A stretch of 64,000 nucleotides of DNA from Nageia nagi (Eukaryota; Pinophyta). The stretch lies in the NCBI GenBank assembly GCA_050084985.1, contig JBITNC010000001.1:97650001-97714000 (forward strand). Direction: 5' to 3'. This document shows, piece after piece, positions 33,971 to 45,559 of the stretch; within the stretch, counting starts at the first letter, position 1, and each line of letters begins with the position of its first letter. The translations under genes were made by a program, and so were the position numbers. The notes beneath the pieces were generated by a model. It saw nothing but the letters and a program-made list of their open reading frames with translations. It did no database searches and was not told where the DNA came from.

Positions 33971-34522
33971 TTTTAAAAAACTTATTTAAGCAAAAGTCAA
34001 TGTATTGTATTCCTTACAAGCTATATTCTATAGTGGTGTAGGAAAAAAAAATGGTTATTTCCAAAAGAAAATTGTATTATTTTTCAAACAAAAGATTTAT
34101 AAAAAAAATGCAATAATATTATTGAATATTTATTATGCTCAACGTATTTTAAAAAATGCCCCTCCTTTTTAGTAAGAACTTAAACTATATTTTATAGAAT
34201 GCAACCACCTTTTTTTTTATAAATGCTCATGCCTTCCATTTTATAGTAATATATTAAGCAAAAAAAAAAAAATAAACAAAAAATGTTAGTATATATAAAA
34301 AAAATTGCATGATAATATATTACCTTCTTTAAGCAAATATTGTAAAAATGGACTAACAAATAACACAAAGTATGTTAGTAACAAGTGATCATTCAAAAAA
34401 ATGGAGGAGATAAGAAAGGTTATACCTTTAAATTGTTTTACCTCAAACAAGAAGAGTAAACCTACAAAGATGATGAATAAATATGAAGAACCTCCCAAAG
34501 TGTTGAAGAAGAGCTTCCACAC

Positions 34523-34537
34523 TAAGCTCTGATACCA
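34523..34537 (-). other. Primer binding site (initiator Met tRNA type)
   Basis: Minus strand TGGTATCAGAGCTTA, immediately inside the 5' LTR. Confidence 0.9.
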
Positions 34538-34539
34538 AC

Positions 34540-35037
34540 TTAAGGAGTTGCAATACAACATAAACAACCCTATACTCTTAAGATCACATGAAAGCTCATA
34601 AATAACATCTAAATATCTCACAAAGCAATCTCACAAAGATAACTCAAGATGTAAGTGGTTCCTCCAACTAGGAGTACATCCACTAACTAAATCTCACTTC
34701 TTAACAAATGTGAACTCTTATAATCCTCCAAAAATTTTCTCTTAAACACTATCCTATAGCATAATTTTACTCCAAAAATTGGTGTATGATAACAAGGAGG
34801 GAGCCTTCTATTTATAGGCCAAAATCCCTCTTTGGATCACCCTTTTACCCAATGTACAAAGGCATGACATGGACTCCTTTTTACCTAAGAGGCATGCTCA
34901 TGACATGGAGTGTAATACAAGTTAAATTATCATATTCACTTAAATACTTAAGGTATCTAATGATACCTTTAAGTATTAGTGAATTTACAAATAAGATTAA
35001 TACAAACCTTTACAATAATGCATTATACATTCCAACA
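34540..35037 (-). repeat. copia 5' LTR (diverged)
   Basis: About 498 bases; minus strand starts TGTTGGAATGTATAATGC. TATA box at 34807-34817 and palindrome at 34943-34977. The U5 end differs clearly from the LTR at 26821 (AGGAGTTGCAATACAAC on the plus strand against AGGAACTAACACTAAC), so the two LTRs of this unit do not look like a simple pair made in one insertion. Confidence 0.88.
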
Positions 35038-35354
35038 ATTTATCCATAGTATCATTTATATATGAGTCAATGACTATATTAACTATAAAATCATCATCAT
35101 CACTATTAGCATCTCAATCATTATCATTGTCATTATTTTTATTTTCTATGACTAACACATTATTTTGCACATCATCATCTTTTGCATTACTTAAGCATGA
35201 ATTTGATAAACTAATTTCATCATAAAATTGTTTGCTATTGTTACTTTACACAATCTCCATATCTTTAGGCATTTTTTTGTTTAGGAGAAGGTGCAAATAA
35301 ATCACTTATCATATTCAAATATTTAATAAAACCACTTGTAGTTGTAGTATCCAT
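35038..35354 (-). pseudogene. N-terminal exon of an acidic protein, cut by the copia insertion
   Basis: The minus strand opens with ATG at 35354-35352 and reads MDTTTTSGFIKYLNMISDLF then APSPKQKNA. After one frameshift it continues through an Asp/Asn-rich stretch (DANSDDDDFIVNIVIDSYIN, DTMDK) with two stops, up to the LTR edge at 35037. The codon pattern and continuous acidic sense suggest a former gene or transposase exon interrupted by the LTR element. Family not recognised. Confidence 0.4.
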
Positions 35355-35839
35355 GCTAAAATGAAAGATCTAGTGTTTTACATAAAACTTTAAAAAATAT
35401 GATAAAATAAGCATTTTTACACTATGCAAAATTAAAAATAAATTGCTAGCATATATATCTATGATGTGGGACAATTTTTATGATGCAAGAACTTTTAAAA
35501 TTCCTTCAAAATTTAGTTTTTTATGCAAAAATATTTTATTTGAATATATCTATAAATCTTGATAAAAATGCATGAAATAAGTTCAAATTAATCTCAAAAA
35601 GTTGTCTATTATGATGACCTATGATTTTGGCAAGTTTTTATCATGAAACAAGTCACCAAATAGTTGCAAAATATTTTCAAAATTTATGATTTTTCAATAT
35701 GATATTTTTTGCAATTGTTTTCCAAAATTGATCAAACATGCAAATCTAGACCTAGAAAAATTAGAAAAAATTTCCAATTATATTTATCTATAGTTTGGAT
35801 AAATTTTTTTAATGTTAGATGTCACCAAATAAGTACCCT
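35355..35839. other. AT-rich non-coding DNA
   Basis: No motif recognised between the acidic exon and the gypsy remnant. Confidence 0.4.
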
Positions 35840-38155
35840 TTTCTACATGAATATCAAGATTTATTCCCTAATGATCTACCAAAATTACCTCCAAAATGAG
35901 AATTTGATCTGGTATGGGCATTATGAGTTTTTGGTGCTATCTTTGGGTTAACCAATGCTCCTACAACTTTCATGAATATGATGAGTAATGTATATCGATA
36001 AGTTTGTGATGGTAATTCTCGATGATATCCTCATATATTCAAGAAATGAGGAGAAGCATAACCATCGCTTGAGATTGGTCTTAGAAGTATGAAGGAGAAA
36101 TAAATTATATGGATATCAAAATATGAATTTTACGTTTCACAAATTCAAAACCTAGGCCATATCATTTTTGAAATGGGATCTTAGTTTATCCTAAGAAAGT
36201 GGAAGTTATAATGAGTTGGCTTGCACCAACAAATGTGACTGAGGTAAGAAGTTTTATGGGGTTAGTTGCATATTATCAAAGGTTTTTCAAGGACTTGTGA
36301 AAAATAGTTAATCCCATCACTAGCCTTTAGAAAAAGAATAAAGTTTTTAAGTGGATGAAAAAATATGAGAAGCTTTTGCTATCCTAAAAGAAAATCTTAC
36401 TACAATACCTTACTCACCATCCTGATCCACATGGTGATTTTTTATTATGCACAAATGCTTCATTGGAGGATTGGATGGTGTTTTTTCATAGAATGAAAAA
36501 CTAATAGCATATGAATCAAGGAAATTGAGAATCCATGAGTTTAATTACACAACTCATGATCTTGAGTTGACAACCGTAATTCATGCACTTAAAATGTGAA
36601 GGCATTATCTTTTGGGAAAACCCTTCAAACTTGAGAGAGATTATCAAAGTTCAAATTTTTTTTTCACTCAGCTAGATTTAAATGCTCGACAAAGGTGATG
36701 GATGGATTTCCTAGCCGAATATGATTTAATACATCAAAGGGAAAGAGAATAACATGGCATATGCACTAAGTTATTGATGACATGTCAACTCCATTACTAG
36801 AAGTTAATTTAATTTATTTGATCAAGATCCTACATCAGGAGATCCATATTATGATTCTATTCAAGAATTTATGAGGAAAGGTACTCCATCATCCTAATAT
36901 TTTATTGAAATTGATAGATTCCTTTATTTTAAGGATAGATTAATCATATAGAGAAGGGTGATTTAAGAAATATGATCATGCAAGAAGTCCATCAACCTCC
37001 ATATGCAGCCCATCCTAAAGGTACTAAAATAGGGGAAGATTTGAAATAAAAAATTTATTAGGATGGTATGAAGAGAGACATAGCAGTGCTTATTGTTAGG
37101 TGTCTTGATTTTCAAAAATTAAAAATAGAGCATCAATATTTAGGTGGATATGTGTATCCACATGATGTTTCTCCCACATAAATTATAAGTAATTTTGATG
37201 AATTTTGTGTTTGTCAAAAACCAATTTCCATCATGACACAATTTTTGTAGTGGTTGATAGATTTACCAAGGTAGCCACTTTATACCTATTCATACCAGTG
37301 ATGATGCCTTTGATATGGAAAATAAATTAATACATGATATCCTCAGATTGCATGGATTTCCAAAGGTGAACATTGTACATAGTGATTCAAATTTCACCTT
37401 CATCATTTGGAAATCATTGCATAAGGAATTGGGAACAAAATTAAATATGAGTTCATTATATCATCCAGAGAAAGATGGATAAACTAAACATGTGGATAGA
37501 ATTCTTGAATCACAATTCTTAGAATGTATTGCATAGAATAGAAGACTAAATGGGAGGAATACCTATATTTAGTCGAGTTTGCCTATAACAATGGATACCA
37601 TTCATCTTTGGGAATGGCACCATTTTAAGCTCTATGAAGGACATGCAGAACTCCTTTATCTTAAGATAATTGGGAGGATTAGATGGTGATCCAACCTAAT
37701 ATATCAAAGTGGGTAATGGTTATAAAGTACCATAAAGTATACAAAATTAGACCCATGATTTGTTGGACCTTTTGAGATAGTTGAAAAGAAGAGTCTAATT
37801 GCCTATAAACTTGTCTTGCCACTAAGTTTGTCATGGATGCATGATGTCTTTCATGTCTTTTTGTTAAGAAAATATGTTATTGACCCTTCTCATGTGTTGG
37901 ATTTTTTTGACTTGCAGATGTCAGACCCTTAATTTGTTGAAGTTCTCCTTGTTAAAATCTTAGCTTTTAGGAATAGGAAATTAAGAAATCAGGAGATAAA
38001 TGAATGTCTTATCCAATGGGACAAGTACTATGATTCTTCTTCCACTTGGGAATATGTATCTATCATGAGAAGATAATTTCCTTATATATTGAGTGATTAT
38101 GTAAACATTATTGTACTCTATTATTTGCATTTAAGAACACCTAGGACTGTGTTCC
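35840..38155 (+). pseudogene. Ty3/gypsy chromovirus pol, 5'-truncated, decayed
   Basis: Plus strand. The protease-RT linker is visible as LHEYQDLFPNDLPKLPPK at about 35845-35898. About 100 or more RT residues are then missing, and the frame resumes at YGHYEFLVLSLGLTNAPTTF. The RT catalytic site is VILDDILIYS (36018-36032 region), followed by EVRSFMGLVAYYQRF. RNase H shows LLCTNAS (about 36443) and [20 protein letters not shown]. Integrase shows VVDRFTKVATL (about 37250) and LHGFPKVNIVHSDSNFT (about 37350). A chromodomain-like tail, NECLIQWDKYYDSSSTWEY, lies at 37993-38058 and places it in the chromoviruses. Many stops and shifts; gag and the 5' LTR are absent. Confidence 0.9.
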
Positions 38156-38159
38156 TTTT

Positions 38160-38170
38160 AAGGGGGGTAG
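38160..38170 (+). other. Polypurine tract of the gypsy element
   Basis: AAGGGGGGTAG, two bases before the LTR start TGTAACAACCC. It primes plus-strand DNA synthesis. Confidence 0.85.
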
Positions 38171-38172
38171 TA

Positions 38173-40281
38173 TGTAACAACCCGCCTAATTGCACTTATT
38201 ATGACCCGAATACCTTTGAAAATTTGAATGTGATTTGATACAATTTATGTTATGAGATGATTAATTATGAATGGATATATTGAATATTTGTATTAGTTTT
38301 ATGCTAGTTTCAAGGTTGTCGTGATACAGGTTACATGTTGACTCAATATGGGAGTCAGATTGGAGATCCAAGTGAACCAAAGATAAATTGGCAATAGGAA
38401 TGGATTGTTAAGAGTGAGGAAATGATTTGTGTTGAATCACTAACAACCTACAGGGACCTCTGTAAATCATATAGTTTCATCTCATAATTAGTGTGCATGA
38501 AACAAGATCCTTGTGATGTGTGTGATGTTTGTGTATGCACTAACAAAAATTTACCTTGCAGGACAGACAATCTCCATAGGTAAAATGGTGTGCTAAAATA
38601 TTTATTGTGCATTTCTAATTGATTTGGAAAATTAATTCATTATTTTGAATATTGCAATGGGATATTCTAGATACCTATATTCAATTTTTTTTATTAAATT
38701 ATTTTATTCTTACTTGCAATAATTGTTTTAGGGTTGGATGAAAATTAATTCATCAAGGGATAAGGTAGCAAAAGTTATTAGCCTAAAGTATACCCTAAAT
38801 ATTCTCGCTCCCCATACACCTTGGAATTTTGCATGAGGTGTATAAAATAATGGAGGAATTATTTAAACCTCGTGGCTTAAATACAAATGTTGAAAACTTT
38901 AAGCCATGTGAAGAATCACATTATTTCCCACTCAAATAAAGTTGATAAGAACAGAAATAGTAAAAGTACTTTGGAATTATTTTCCAAAAATAAATCTATA
39001 AATACCCTAAGGGGTTCTTGGAGAAACACACACATCCCCTACCTTTCAAAAGGTTGAACTTGGATTACATTAGTGAAGATGCTTCAATGTTTTCTCTTCT
39101 TGCTTCTCTCAACTTTACCAAGTGTGTCGTCTCTAATTATAGTATTGATTTGCTATACTTATTTATTTTATCTCTTGTTATAAGTTATAAGTTGAGTAAA
39201 TTTATTTCTAATTCAAATAATAAGTTATTAGTATATTTTACAATGTTTCCCCATGTGAAAAGCATAGAAATCTTTTGTACACATCTATGTATATCCTTTT
39301 GTAGGAATAAAAGATGCTAGTCAAACAATGGGGTTTCAAATTATTTTAAAATTTTTGTTTATAGAGAAGCTATCACGGGTTCTTTGAGAAGTATCTGATA
39401 TTGCTTGTAATACGTATATTCTCCTTATGGATGGAAATCTCCTTCCCTTACCTTCTTTTTCCTTTGTGTGGGAATAATTTACTCATGAATCTTAGTGGAT
39501 TAATCGATATCTTTGAACTGAATACTCTTTCTCTTTCACCCTTTTAACCTGGAACGGAGAAGATTGAATCCATGTTTGTATTTTTTGGTAAATCTTAGTA
39601 ACCGAGTCTTTGGAATTCCTGCAGCGGGTTGAGCTATAGTAGTGAACATTGGGTTGGCAAATTATTTCACATGAGGGAGTTTTTATTTGTTAAAAAATAA
39701 TCACATTTGCTTGGAGAGTGACTTGATACAGTTTTGGGTCAGCCAAGGATTTCTTCCTCCTTCCTAGTTGTGAAATGTCACCTTAGTTAAAGAGATTATA
39801 TGATGTGATCTCACATTTAAATTTGAATTATCATATGGATGGATGTTCGGGGAGAATCATAAGAAAGCATCATATGACCTGACTAGAGGGATGCTCACAT
39901 AACTATGACGACACTCTATTATTTGAGTTTTATCCTGGATTATGTTATCGACTACGAGTGCAACTCCTCTAAGTTTCCAATATTCCATGGTTGGGATAAA
40001 AAAAGTTTGAAGTGTTTTTCCTTGGGTGGTTGTATAATAATTTTTATTTTTCCCTCTTTGGAATTCTTCGTTCCTCATCTAGTAACTTTGGAACACCCCT
40101 GTGAAGTGAAACGCTAGAGGTCATATATCATTCTTTTTATGAATAAGTGGGATGTTGAGTGTATGATCGATTGAATAGTTGATCGGGAGACCACCGAATG
40201 AATGGATTGTAGTGTGAGGCATTTCAGATGACTACTTTAGTCATATTGAAGCGTTGTATTCGCTAAATTCAAGTTGTTACA
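38173..40281 (+). repeat. Ty3/gypsy 3' LTR, about 2.1 kb
   Basis: Starts TGTAACAAC at 38173, directly after the polypurine tract, and ends GTTGTTACA at 40281, a perfect 9-bp inverted terminal pair. A TATA box CTATAAATA (38996-39004) lies in the middle, so transcription would start near 39030. The 303-base open frame at 39018-39320 lies in the R/U5 part and is probably fortuitous. The LTR is long, but long LTRs are common in plant gypsy elements. The following five bases are TTGCG; the matching target copy is lost with the 5' end. Confidence 0.75.
38996..39004 (+). promoter_or_regulatory. LTR TATA box
   Basis: CTATAAATA followed about 30 bases downstream by GAAACACACACATCCCC, a plausible start region. 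Confidence 0.6.
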
Positions 40282-40604
40282 TTGCGTTCAATCCTGAGAT
40301 ACCTTCATCACATTTTTAATATGGATATTAGCTTGAAAGTTTCAAGAAATTAATTGCTTATTTACCTTATCAATTAACAAATTAAAAATACTATGTAAAA
40401 TATCTCTTGGGTTATGAATAAATCCTTTAATAGATGTAGCATCAATAGACATCCAATGGTGTGTATACGTGTATATTCATCCATACTTTTCTCTTCATAT
40501 AGTAAATATGTTCTAAAATATCAAAGTAATAGAGGTGCTTAGTAGTCTTACGTACGTAACTCAGCTTGTTATAGCATTAATTGACCCTATGTTTAATATG
40601 GCAA
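40282..40604. other. Spacer, nothing recognised
   Basis: No feature seen between the gypsy LTR and the fold-back repeat. Confidence 0.4.
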
Positions 40605-41010
40605 TAGTTAACTATCGTTTTCGTTGTAGTTGACTGGTGAGTGGTGGGACCCACTAAATATCCCATAGAGTTAGTTGTTTATCACATAAAAATAGGTGAC
40701 TATCGCATAGAAATAGTCGACTATCTCACAAAAATTATTTACTATCCCACAAAAATAGTGAAAATGTATAGTAAAAAAATTCTAAGTGTCGGATTTATTT
40801 TTCAAAAATGATTGCATGGATTCGAACCCTAAACCACCTACTTTCAATATAGATTCTTAACCTCTATACCATCCTACCATTAATCAAAATCACTTTCAAC
40901 CGATAGTACTAATGATTTACACGTGAACTATTTCTATGAGATAGTTGTCTATTTTTGTGGGATAGTCAGCATGCTCCATCAGTCAACGATAATGTAGGTG
41001 ACAGTTAGCT
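40605..41010. repeat. Fold-back (inverted-repeat) element with tRNA-like centre
   Basis: The left arm (about 40605-40760) contains GACTATCGCATAGAAATAGT and ACTATCCCACAAAAATAG. The right arm (about 40920-41010) contains their reverse complements (CTATTTCTATGAGATAGT and CTATTTTTGTGGGATAGTC) and an outer GTCAACGATAATG that pairs loosely with the left end. The arms carry internal repeats. A tRNA-like sequence lies between them. It could be a MITE or a SINE-related fold-back; no target duplication was confirmed. Confidence 0.55.
40812..40880 (-). other. tRNA-like (SINE head) box A / box B pair
   Basis: Minus strand: box A TGGTATAGAGGTTAAG (40856-40871) and a perfect-consensus box B GGTTCGAATCC (40818-40828), about 30 bases apart, a little shorter than in most tRNAs. 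Pol III internal promoters of this form head tRNA-derived SINEs. I do not see a complete cloverleaf, so this is not called a tRNA gene. Confidence 0.55.
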
Positions 41011-42082
41011 CCAACAATTTAATGTTCAACTTGCTGGGTAAAATTATGAGTTAAATAAATTGTTAAGGAATTGCCTCTTCTTGAATGACATCCCCTATTC
41101 CTAAGAAAGTGATATAGTTCTCCCATTAATCTTATTGTCTCTATGATAACTTGGATATCCTTCTAGGTGGAATTTTTTTTTTTTTTTGAAAGGCTCTTAG
41201 AGATCATTTTATGTTAGTAATATATCTCTCATACTAAGATCCTCACATTTCAGACACTAGCGATAGCCCCTTTGAGTTTAGTTAAAGATCTCCTTCACAA
41301 GTTTAAAAGTCATGTTGTTAGATTAAATTCCAACCCAAATTATGCCTAGTTGGAATTTTACTTACTTTCTAAATCATATATAAAAAAAGACCCATTAACA
41401 AGCTTTGCCAGTGTTCAATCTCTCATTCTAGCATAGATTTGCAAAACATCCTCCTACCATATGAACTTATTGTGATAGAATACAAAGTTCATTTTACACT
41501 TTTGCATTACAACAATAAATGGAAGATTATTACAATAATATTTACAATAATGAGTGGTGTATCCTTTAAGATTTGAAAATAGGAATTATGTAGGGTGTAG
41601 CCCAATACCATAACTATCCAATCTATTTACCTGAAGGATTAAGAACCTTATTTGTATTCCATGTAAAGGGATAAAATAAAAAGTTTTTGAAACTAAACAT
41701 AGGAAAAGTTGGAAGACACTCGTAGTCATACATTTGCAAAAATAGAAATTTATTTAAAATATTACATTTTATGGATATAGGGTAATATAGTGGTATTTCC
41801 ATACACTATTTTTAATCATCTCTCAATTGCATTATTAATACCATGTGAGTGATTTTATGTTAGAAAAGTATTACTTTAAAATTGATAAAGCTCTCTTCTT
41901 GAGAATGTAATTATGAAAAGAAATATTAAACCTATGGGTTTGTTGATTAGATTTAATGATGAATATAATGTGGCACTATTGTTATATATGTCATTTATCT
42001 TAATTGTAAGTTAGATGGATGTGAATTTATTGATAATCATGGAATTGTTAATAATGCTCTTAGAATGGTATTATTGGTAATG
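41011..42082. other. AT-rich non-coding DNA
   Basis: No gene or boundary recognised. Confidence 0.4.
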
Positions 42083-42540
42083 ATTAACTCCATGGTCATG
42101 TAAGAGAGGTCCATCAGTAGGACATAAATCCTCTCGAGATCACTAATGGAATATTGAAGGTCACATTTGCCTTGGGTTTATTTGGAAACTCTTTGATGGA
42201 CTTGATTGTGTATATGATTTTGTGTAAACATAATTGAGGAGGAAATAATCCATAATGATTAGGTCTATTACTTTGAATGTATTCCTTGAATTATGACTTA
42301 ATGAGAGATGTTTGATGGATTACTCCATGATCGAGGAAGATAGGTAGTACTTAATAAGACTTAAATCCTATCGAGATCAATATTGAGTATTGTTATCCTT
42401 TTCCTTATATTTTTATTAAATTAAACTATTGCATAGAAATGTTTTTATGATATTAAAATTGGATCACTCCATGATCAAGGAAGGGAGGTAGTTATAATAA
42501 GAACATAAAACCGCCTGAGATTAAAGAATGGAGTAGTGGT
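42083..42540 (+). repeat. Degenerate repeats, about 80-bp unit, three dispersed copies
   Basis: Units near 42083-42165, 42318-42400 and 42465-42540 share the same order of landmarks: ACTCCATG(G/A)TC, then GTAAGAGAGG/GGAAGATAGG/GGAAGGGAGG, then GACATAAATCC/GACTTAAATCC/AACATAAAACC, then CGAGATCA/TGAGATTA. Such arrays occur in long LTR or internal parts of Tat-like elements, but the host element here is not identified. Confidence 0.6.
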
Positions 42541-44277
42541 TAATTGATTGACATATTCTTTAATGGATTTGTGTAATGGAATGAAATGACATGTTTTCAT
42601 CTAGGGTAGGATGCATTTCATTGTGTAAAAGAATTGTACTGATCCTTAATTGCTCTAAACCCTCTTCTAGTACTTCCATTTGAAAAGTCTTGGTTCCTTG
42701 GGATGTACATGAAAGATGGATATGTCAATAAGATGTGCCAAGTGGATATGGATTATTGAATATCTCTTATGAAATACTTGTACATGGATATTACAAATTA
42801 TCAACTCCACATGTTAATTTTTTGGGAGCTCACATGGAATTAAATGCAGCCTTGTGGAACATTTTTATGTATACCATGACCTATCTACCAATTAGGGTTA
42901 GAACAAATCTAACTATATTATGATCATTGTGATATATGTTAGAATGTGGGATAATGCCATAAAACCTTACCTATATATACCCAATTGTGAACAAATGTAA
43001 TCACATAACCAAGGTAGAAAATCATTTGTATCCTTGATATATTTGTAAGATGTTGATGTTAAATCGCAAATTCTAGTATGATTTTATCTCATTAATGAAA
43101 ATAGTCATAAATGGATGTGATGAATTTATAAGACTATAGTTGGAAATAAATGATGCCTTTGATAGTTAAGAAAATCAATGAACTCAAATGTGATCAATTG
43201 TTGTTCAAGGAATTTAGAGTTAAATATTTGGAAGTGCTTAGTGGATCTTGTAATAAATTCCCTAACCTAATTATTAGGATTACGATATAACTAATAGTGG
43301 TGTAAAGAACCATAATGTGCAATATGGATCACTTGACCTTAAAGGTTAAAAGAGATTCTTTGTAGTTATACTAAATCAAGTGATAGAGTTAAAAAGGAAA
43401 GATTGAAGAGGCTAAATATTTGTTAAAAGATCATGATGATTTAAAATGGAAATGGAATGAGATAGGTTTCCAAGATAATGAGTAGGAGTATGGTCTTTGT
43501 CAATAATTAATATAATTAATAAAAGTCAATACATTATACTAATTTACCTTGGCTTGACCCAAATACAAATTTGGTGTATTTTTTTTAAAAAGATGGATCT
43601 TAGCCCAAGCATAATTAATATATTAAGATATGGATAATGCTTATAAAAATTTTAGGAAACCTAAATAATGGTTAATACCCTAGAAAGAATGAGGATAGAA
43701 AATGTGAACTCATATTAATAAAAATGGATTGATAAAATGTTATAGGCATACTAAATGAACTAGCAATACAAAGTAATAGTTGAAAACTATTGATTATCAA
43801 ATGAATAGGACTTTGATACTTAGACAAACCATGTTTTCATAGGTTTTCTAGACAATAAGAAAAGTTTCAACCAAAATATATTCCCTGAGTATAATACACT
43901 CTATGTTGCATGCCCTTACTAGGAGTAGCTAACTTTAGAAGCTTCTTAGGGCCTGCTATTATTCTCTAGCAAGTGATGTAATTTTAAAGTATTATTCTTT
44001 TGTTGCATCATGCATATGAGATAATTGAAAGAAGTAATATTGTATATTCTTTGATGGCTTCATGAATAAGCTTGTTTAATACTTATTTTCCATGTTTTAT
44101 TTAATTATTACCTTTATTTAGTAAGCATGATTGATACTATGAGATATATTTTATTTGTAATAATTAGATTGTAAGAACATCCTACTGATTATATGATTTA
44201 TGAATGAAAAAAAACCTAGAGAACTAATAATTGATCTGAGATCAATTATTTTTAGGGATGTTAATGTGGGGATGGTT
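42541..44277. other. AT-rich non-coding DNA up to the copia insertion
   Basis: Nothing recognised; a 62-codon plus-strand frame at 42735-42923 lacks any motif. Confidence 0.4.
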
Positions 44278-44282
44278 TATAC
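44278..44282 (+). other. Target-site duplication TATAC (left)
   Basis: TATAC directly abuts the 3' LTR on its left and recurs directly after the 5' LTR at 52506-52510. Confidence 0.9.
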
Positions 44283-44784
44283 TATGAGAATTGAACTATA
44301 AAAGAACAATCCTAAACTACCAAGATCACATGAAAGCTTTTAATTCATATCTAACTATCAGACAAAGCAATCTCACAAAGATAACACAATATGTAAGTGG
44401 TTCCTCCATCTAAGAGTACATCCACTAACTAGATCTTTACTTCAATCAAAATACAACTCTCTTACAATCCTCTTAATCTCAACTCCTACACTTCTATCCT
44501 ATAGCATAACTTTACTCCACACAATTGATGTGTAATCTCAAAGAGGGAGCCTTCTATTTATAGGCCAAAATCCCTCTTTGGATCACCCTTTTGTCCAATG
44601 TACAAAAGCATGACATGCACATCCTTTTACCCAAGGGGCATGCTCATGACATGGAGTGTGGGACAAGTTACATTATCATATTCACTTAAATACTTAAGGT
44701 ATCAAATGATACCCTTCAGTATTAGTGAACTTACATAGAAGATTTAATACAAACCTTTACAATAATGCATTATACATTCTAACA
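44283..44784 (-). repeat. copia 3' LTR
   Basis: 502 bases. Minus strand starts TGTTAGAATGTATAATGC. Its last two bases read TA where the 5' LTR has the canonical CA (C-to-T change). TATA box CCTATAAATAG at 44564-44574; palindrome at 44689-44723. Confidence 0.95.
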
Positions 44785-44795
44785 CTCCCCCTTAA
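44785..44795 (-). other. copia polypurine tract
   Basis: Minus strand TTAAGGGGGAG directly before LTR start TGTTAGAATG; the plus-strand primer for reverse transcription. Confidence 0.9.
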
Positions 44796-45559
44796 TGAAA
44801 TATTGGGATAGAGCAAGTAAGAGAGAAGAAGAAGAGAAATTAAAAGAGTTCTCCTCCAAATAGATACAATGAAGACTGAAAACTTTTTACATATTTGTGA
44901 AGTAAGAAAGATCTAGTTTGATACTCACTACTTTCTAAATACAATTATTAACCACAACTAGTTTCAATGTACATGAAGTAGTTATCCAACTAGAAGTCAT
45001 GAAGAGTCTCCAAGAGCTTGCATATCTGAGGTAAAAAACCTGCAATCTCAAAAGAACCTACAAGTCATAAATAGCTCAAATAACAAGATCAGTTAGATGC
45101 AACATATTTATCTAATCAAGGATAGATGAATCACACAAATGCCATCATAAATTGATCAATGGTGCACTATAAGTCATCATGAAGGTGCCATGCCAAAAAA
45201 CTTATAATCACCTATTGTATATAAATATGTGTTGATTGTCATTAAAAAATAGAGCATGCACATACGATTTCCTCACATATGGATAAATGAACAGTGCCAA
45301 ATGACACATAAGAGTTCCTCACATATGGATAATTGAACAGTGCTAGATTGGCCAATCTTTTAGCTTTTAAAATTTTGTACAATAAGTTTTTCATGTATAG
45401 AAAACTTACCATGAAGGTGTACAACAAAATCAACACTATACAGCATAAAATCCTCCTGAGGGTGAAGTTGTCATTATAAACATGAATTCAACACAAGAAT
45501 TCAAACTTCACTCCCCCTTGAAGGTAACTTTACCAAACCAATAGCATCTCTAAACTTGC

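Larger units (their letters stand above)
31880..34522 (-). mobile_element. copia 5' leader (second copy)
   Basis: Non-coding leader between PBS and gag, homologous to 14080-17050 and 48930-51980. It contains the shared block at 32020-32500, the GCATGC minisatellite (32690-32890), a G-richer copy-specific island (33300-33970) and an AT-rich terminal part. Confidence 0.8.
26532..35037 (-). mobile_element. Complex Ty1/copia element with recombined LTR structure (minus strand)
   Basis: Minus-strand order from the right: 5' LTR (34540-35037), PBS, leader of about 2.6 kb, degraded gag and pol, then an LTR (26821-27410). Beyond that LTR, on the side where flanking DNA should be, there is another PBS (26805-26817) and leader-like sequence (26532-26804) running into the gap. 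The middle LTR is therefore shared by two internal regions, as produced by unequal recombination between elements or insertion of a multi-LTR form. Many stops and frameshifts; not autonomous. Confidence 0.85.

Noticed and set aside
39018-39320. 100-codon plus-strand frame as a gene
   Set aside because: It lies inside the gypsy LTR just downstream of its TATA box and has no motif; probably fortuitous.
40812-40880. A functional tRNA gene
   Set aside because: Box A and box B are present, but no acceptor stem or clean anticodon arm can be drawn; treated as a SINE-like tRNA relic.
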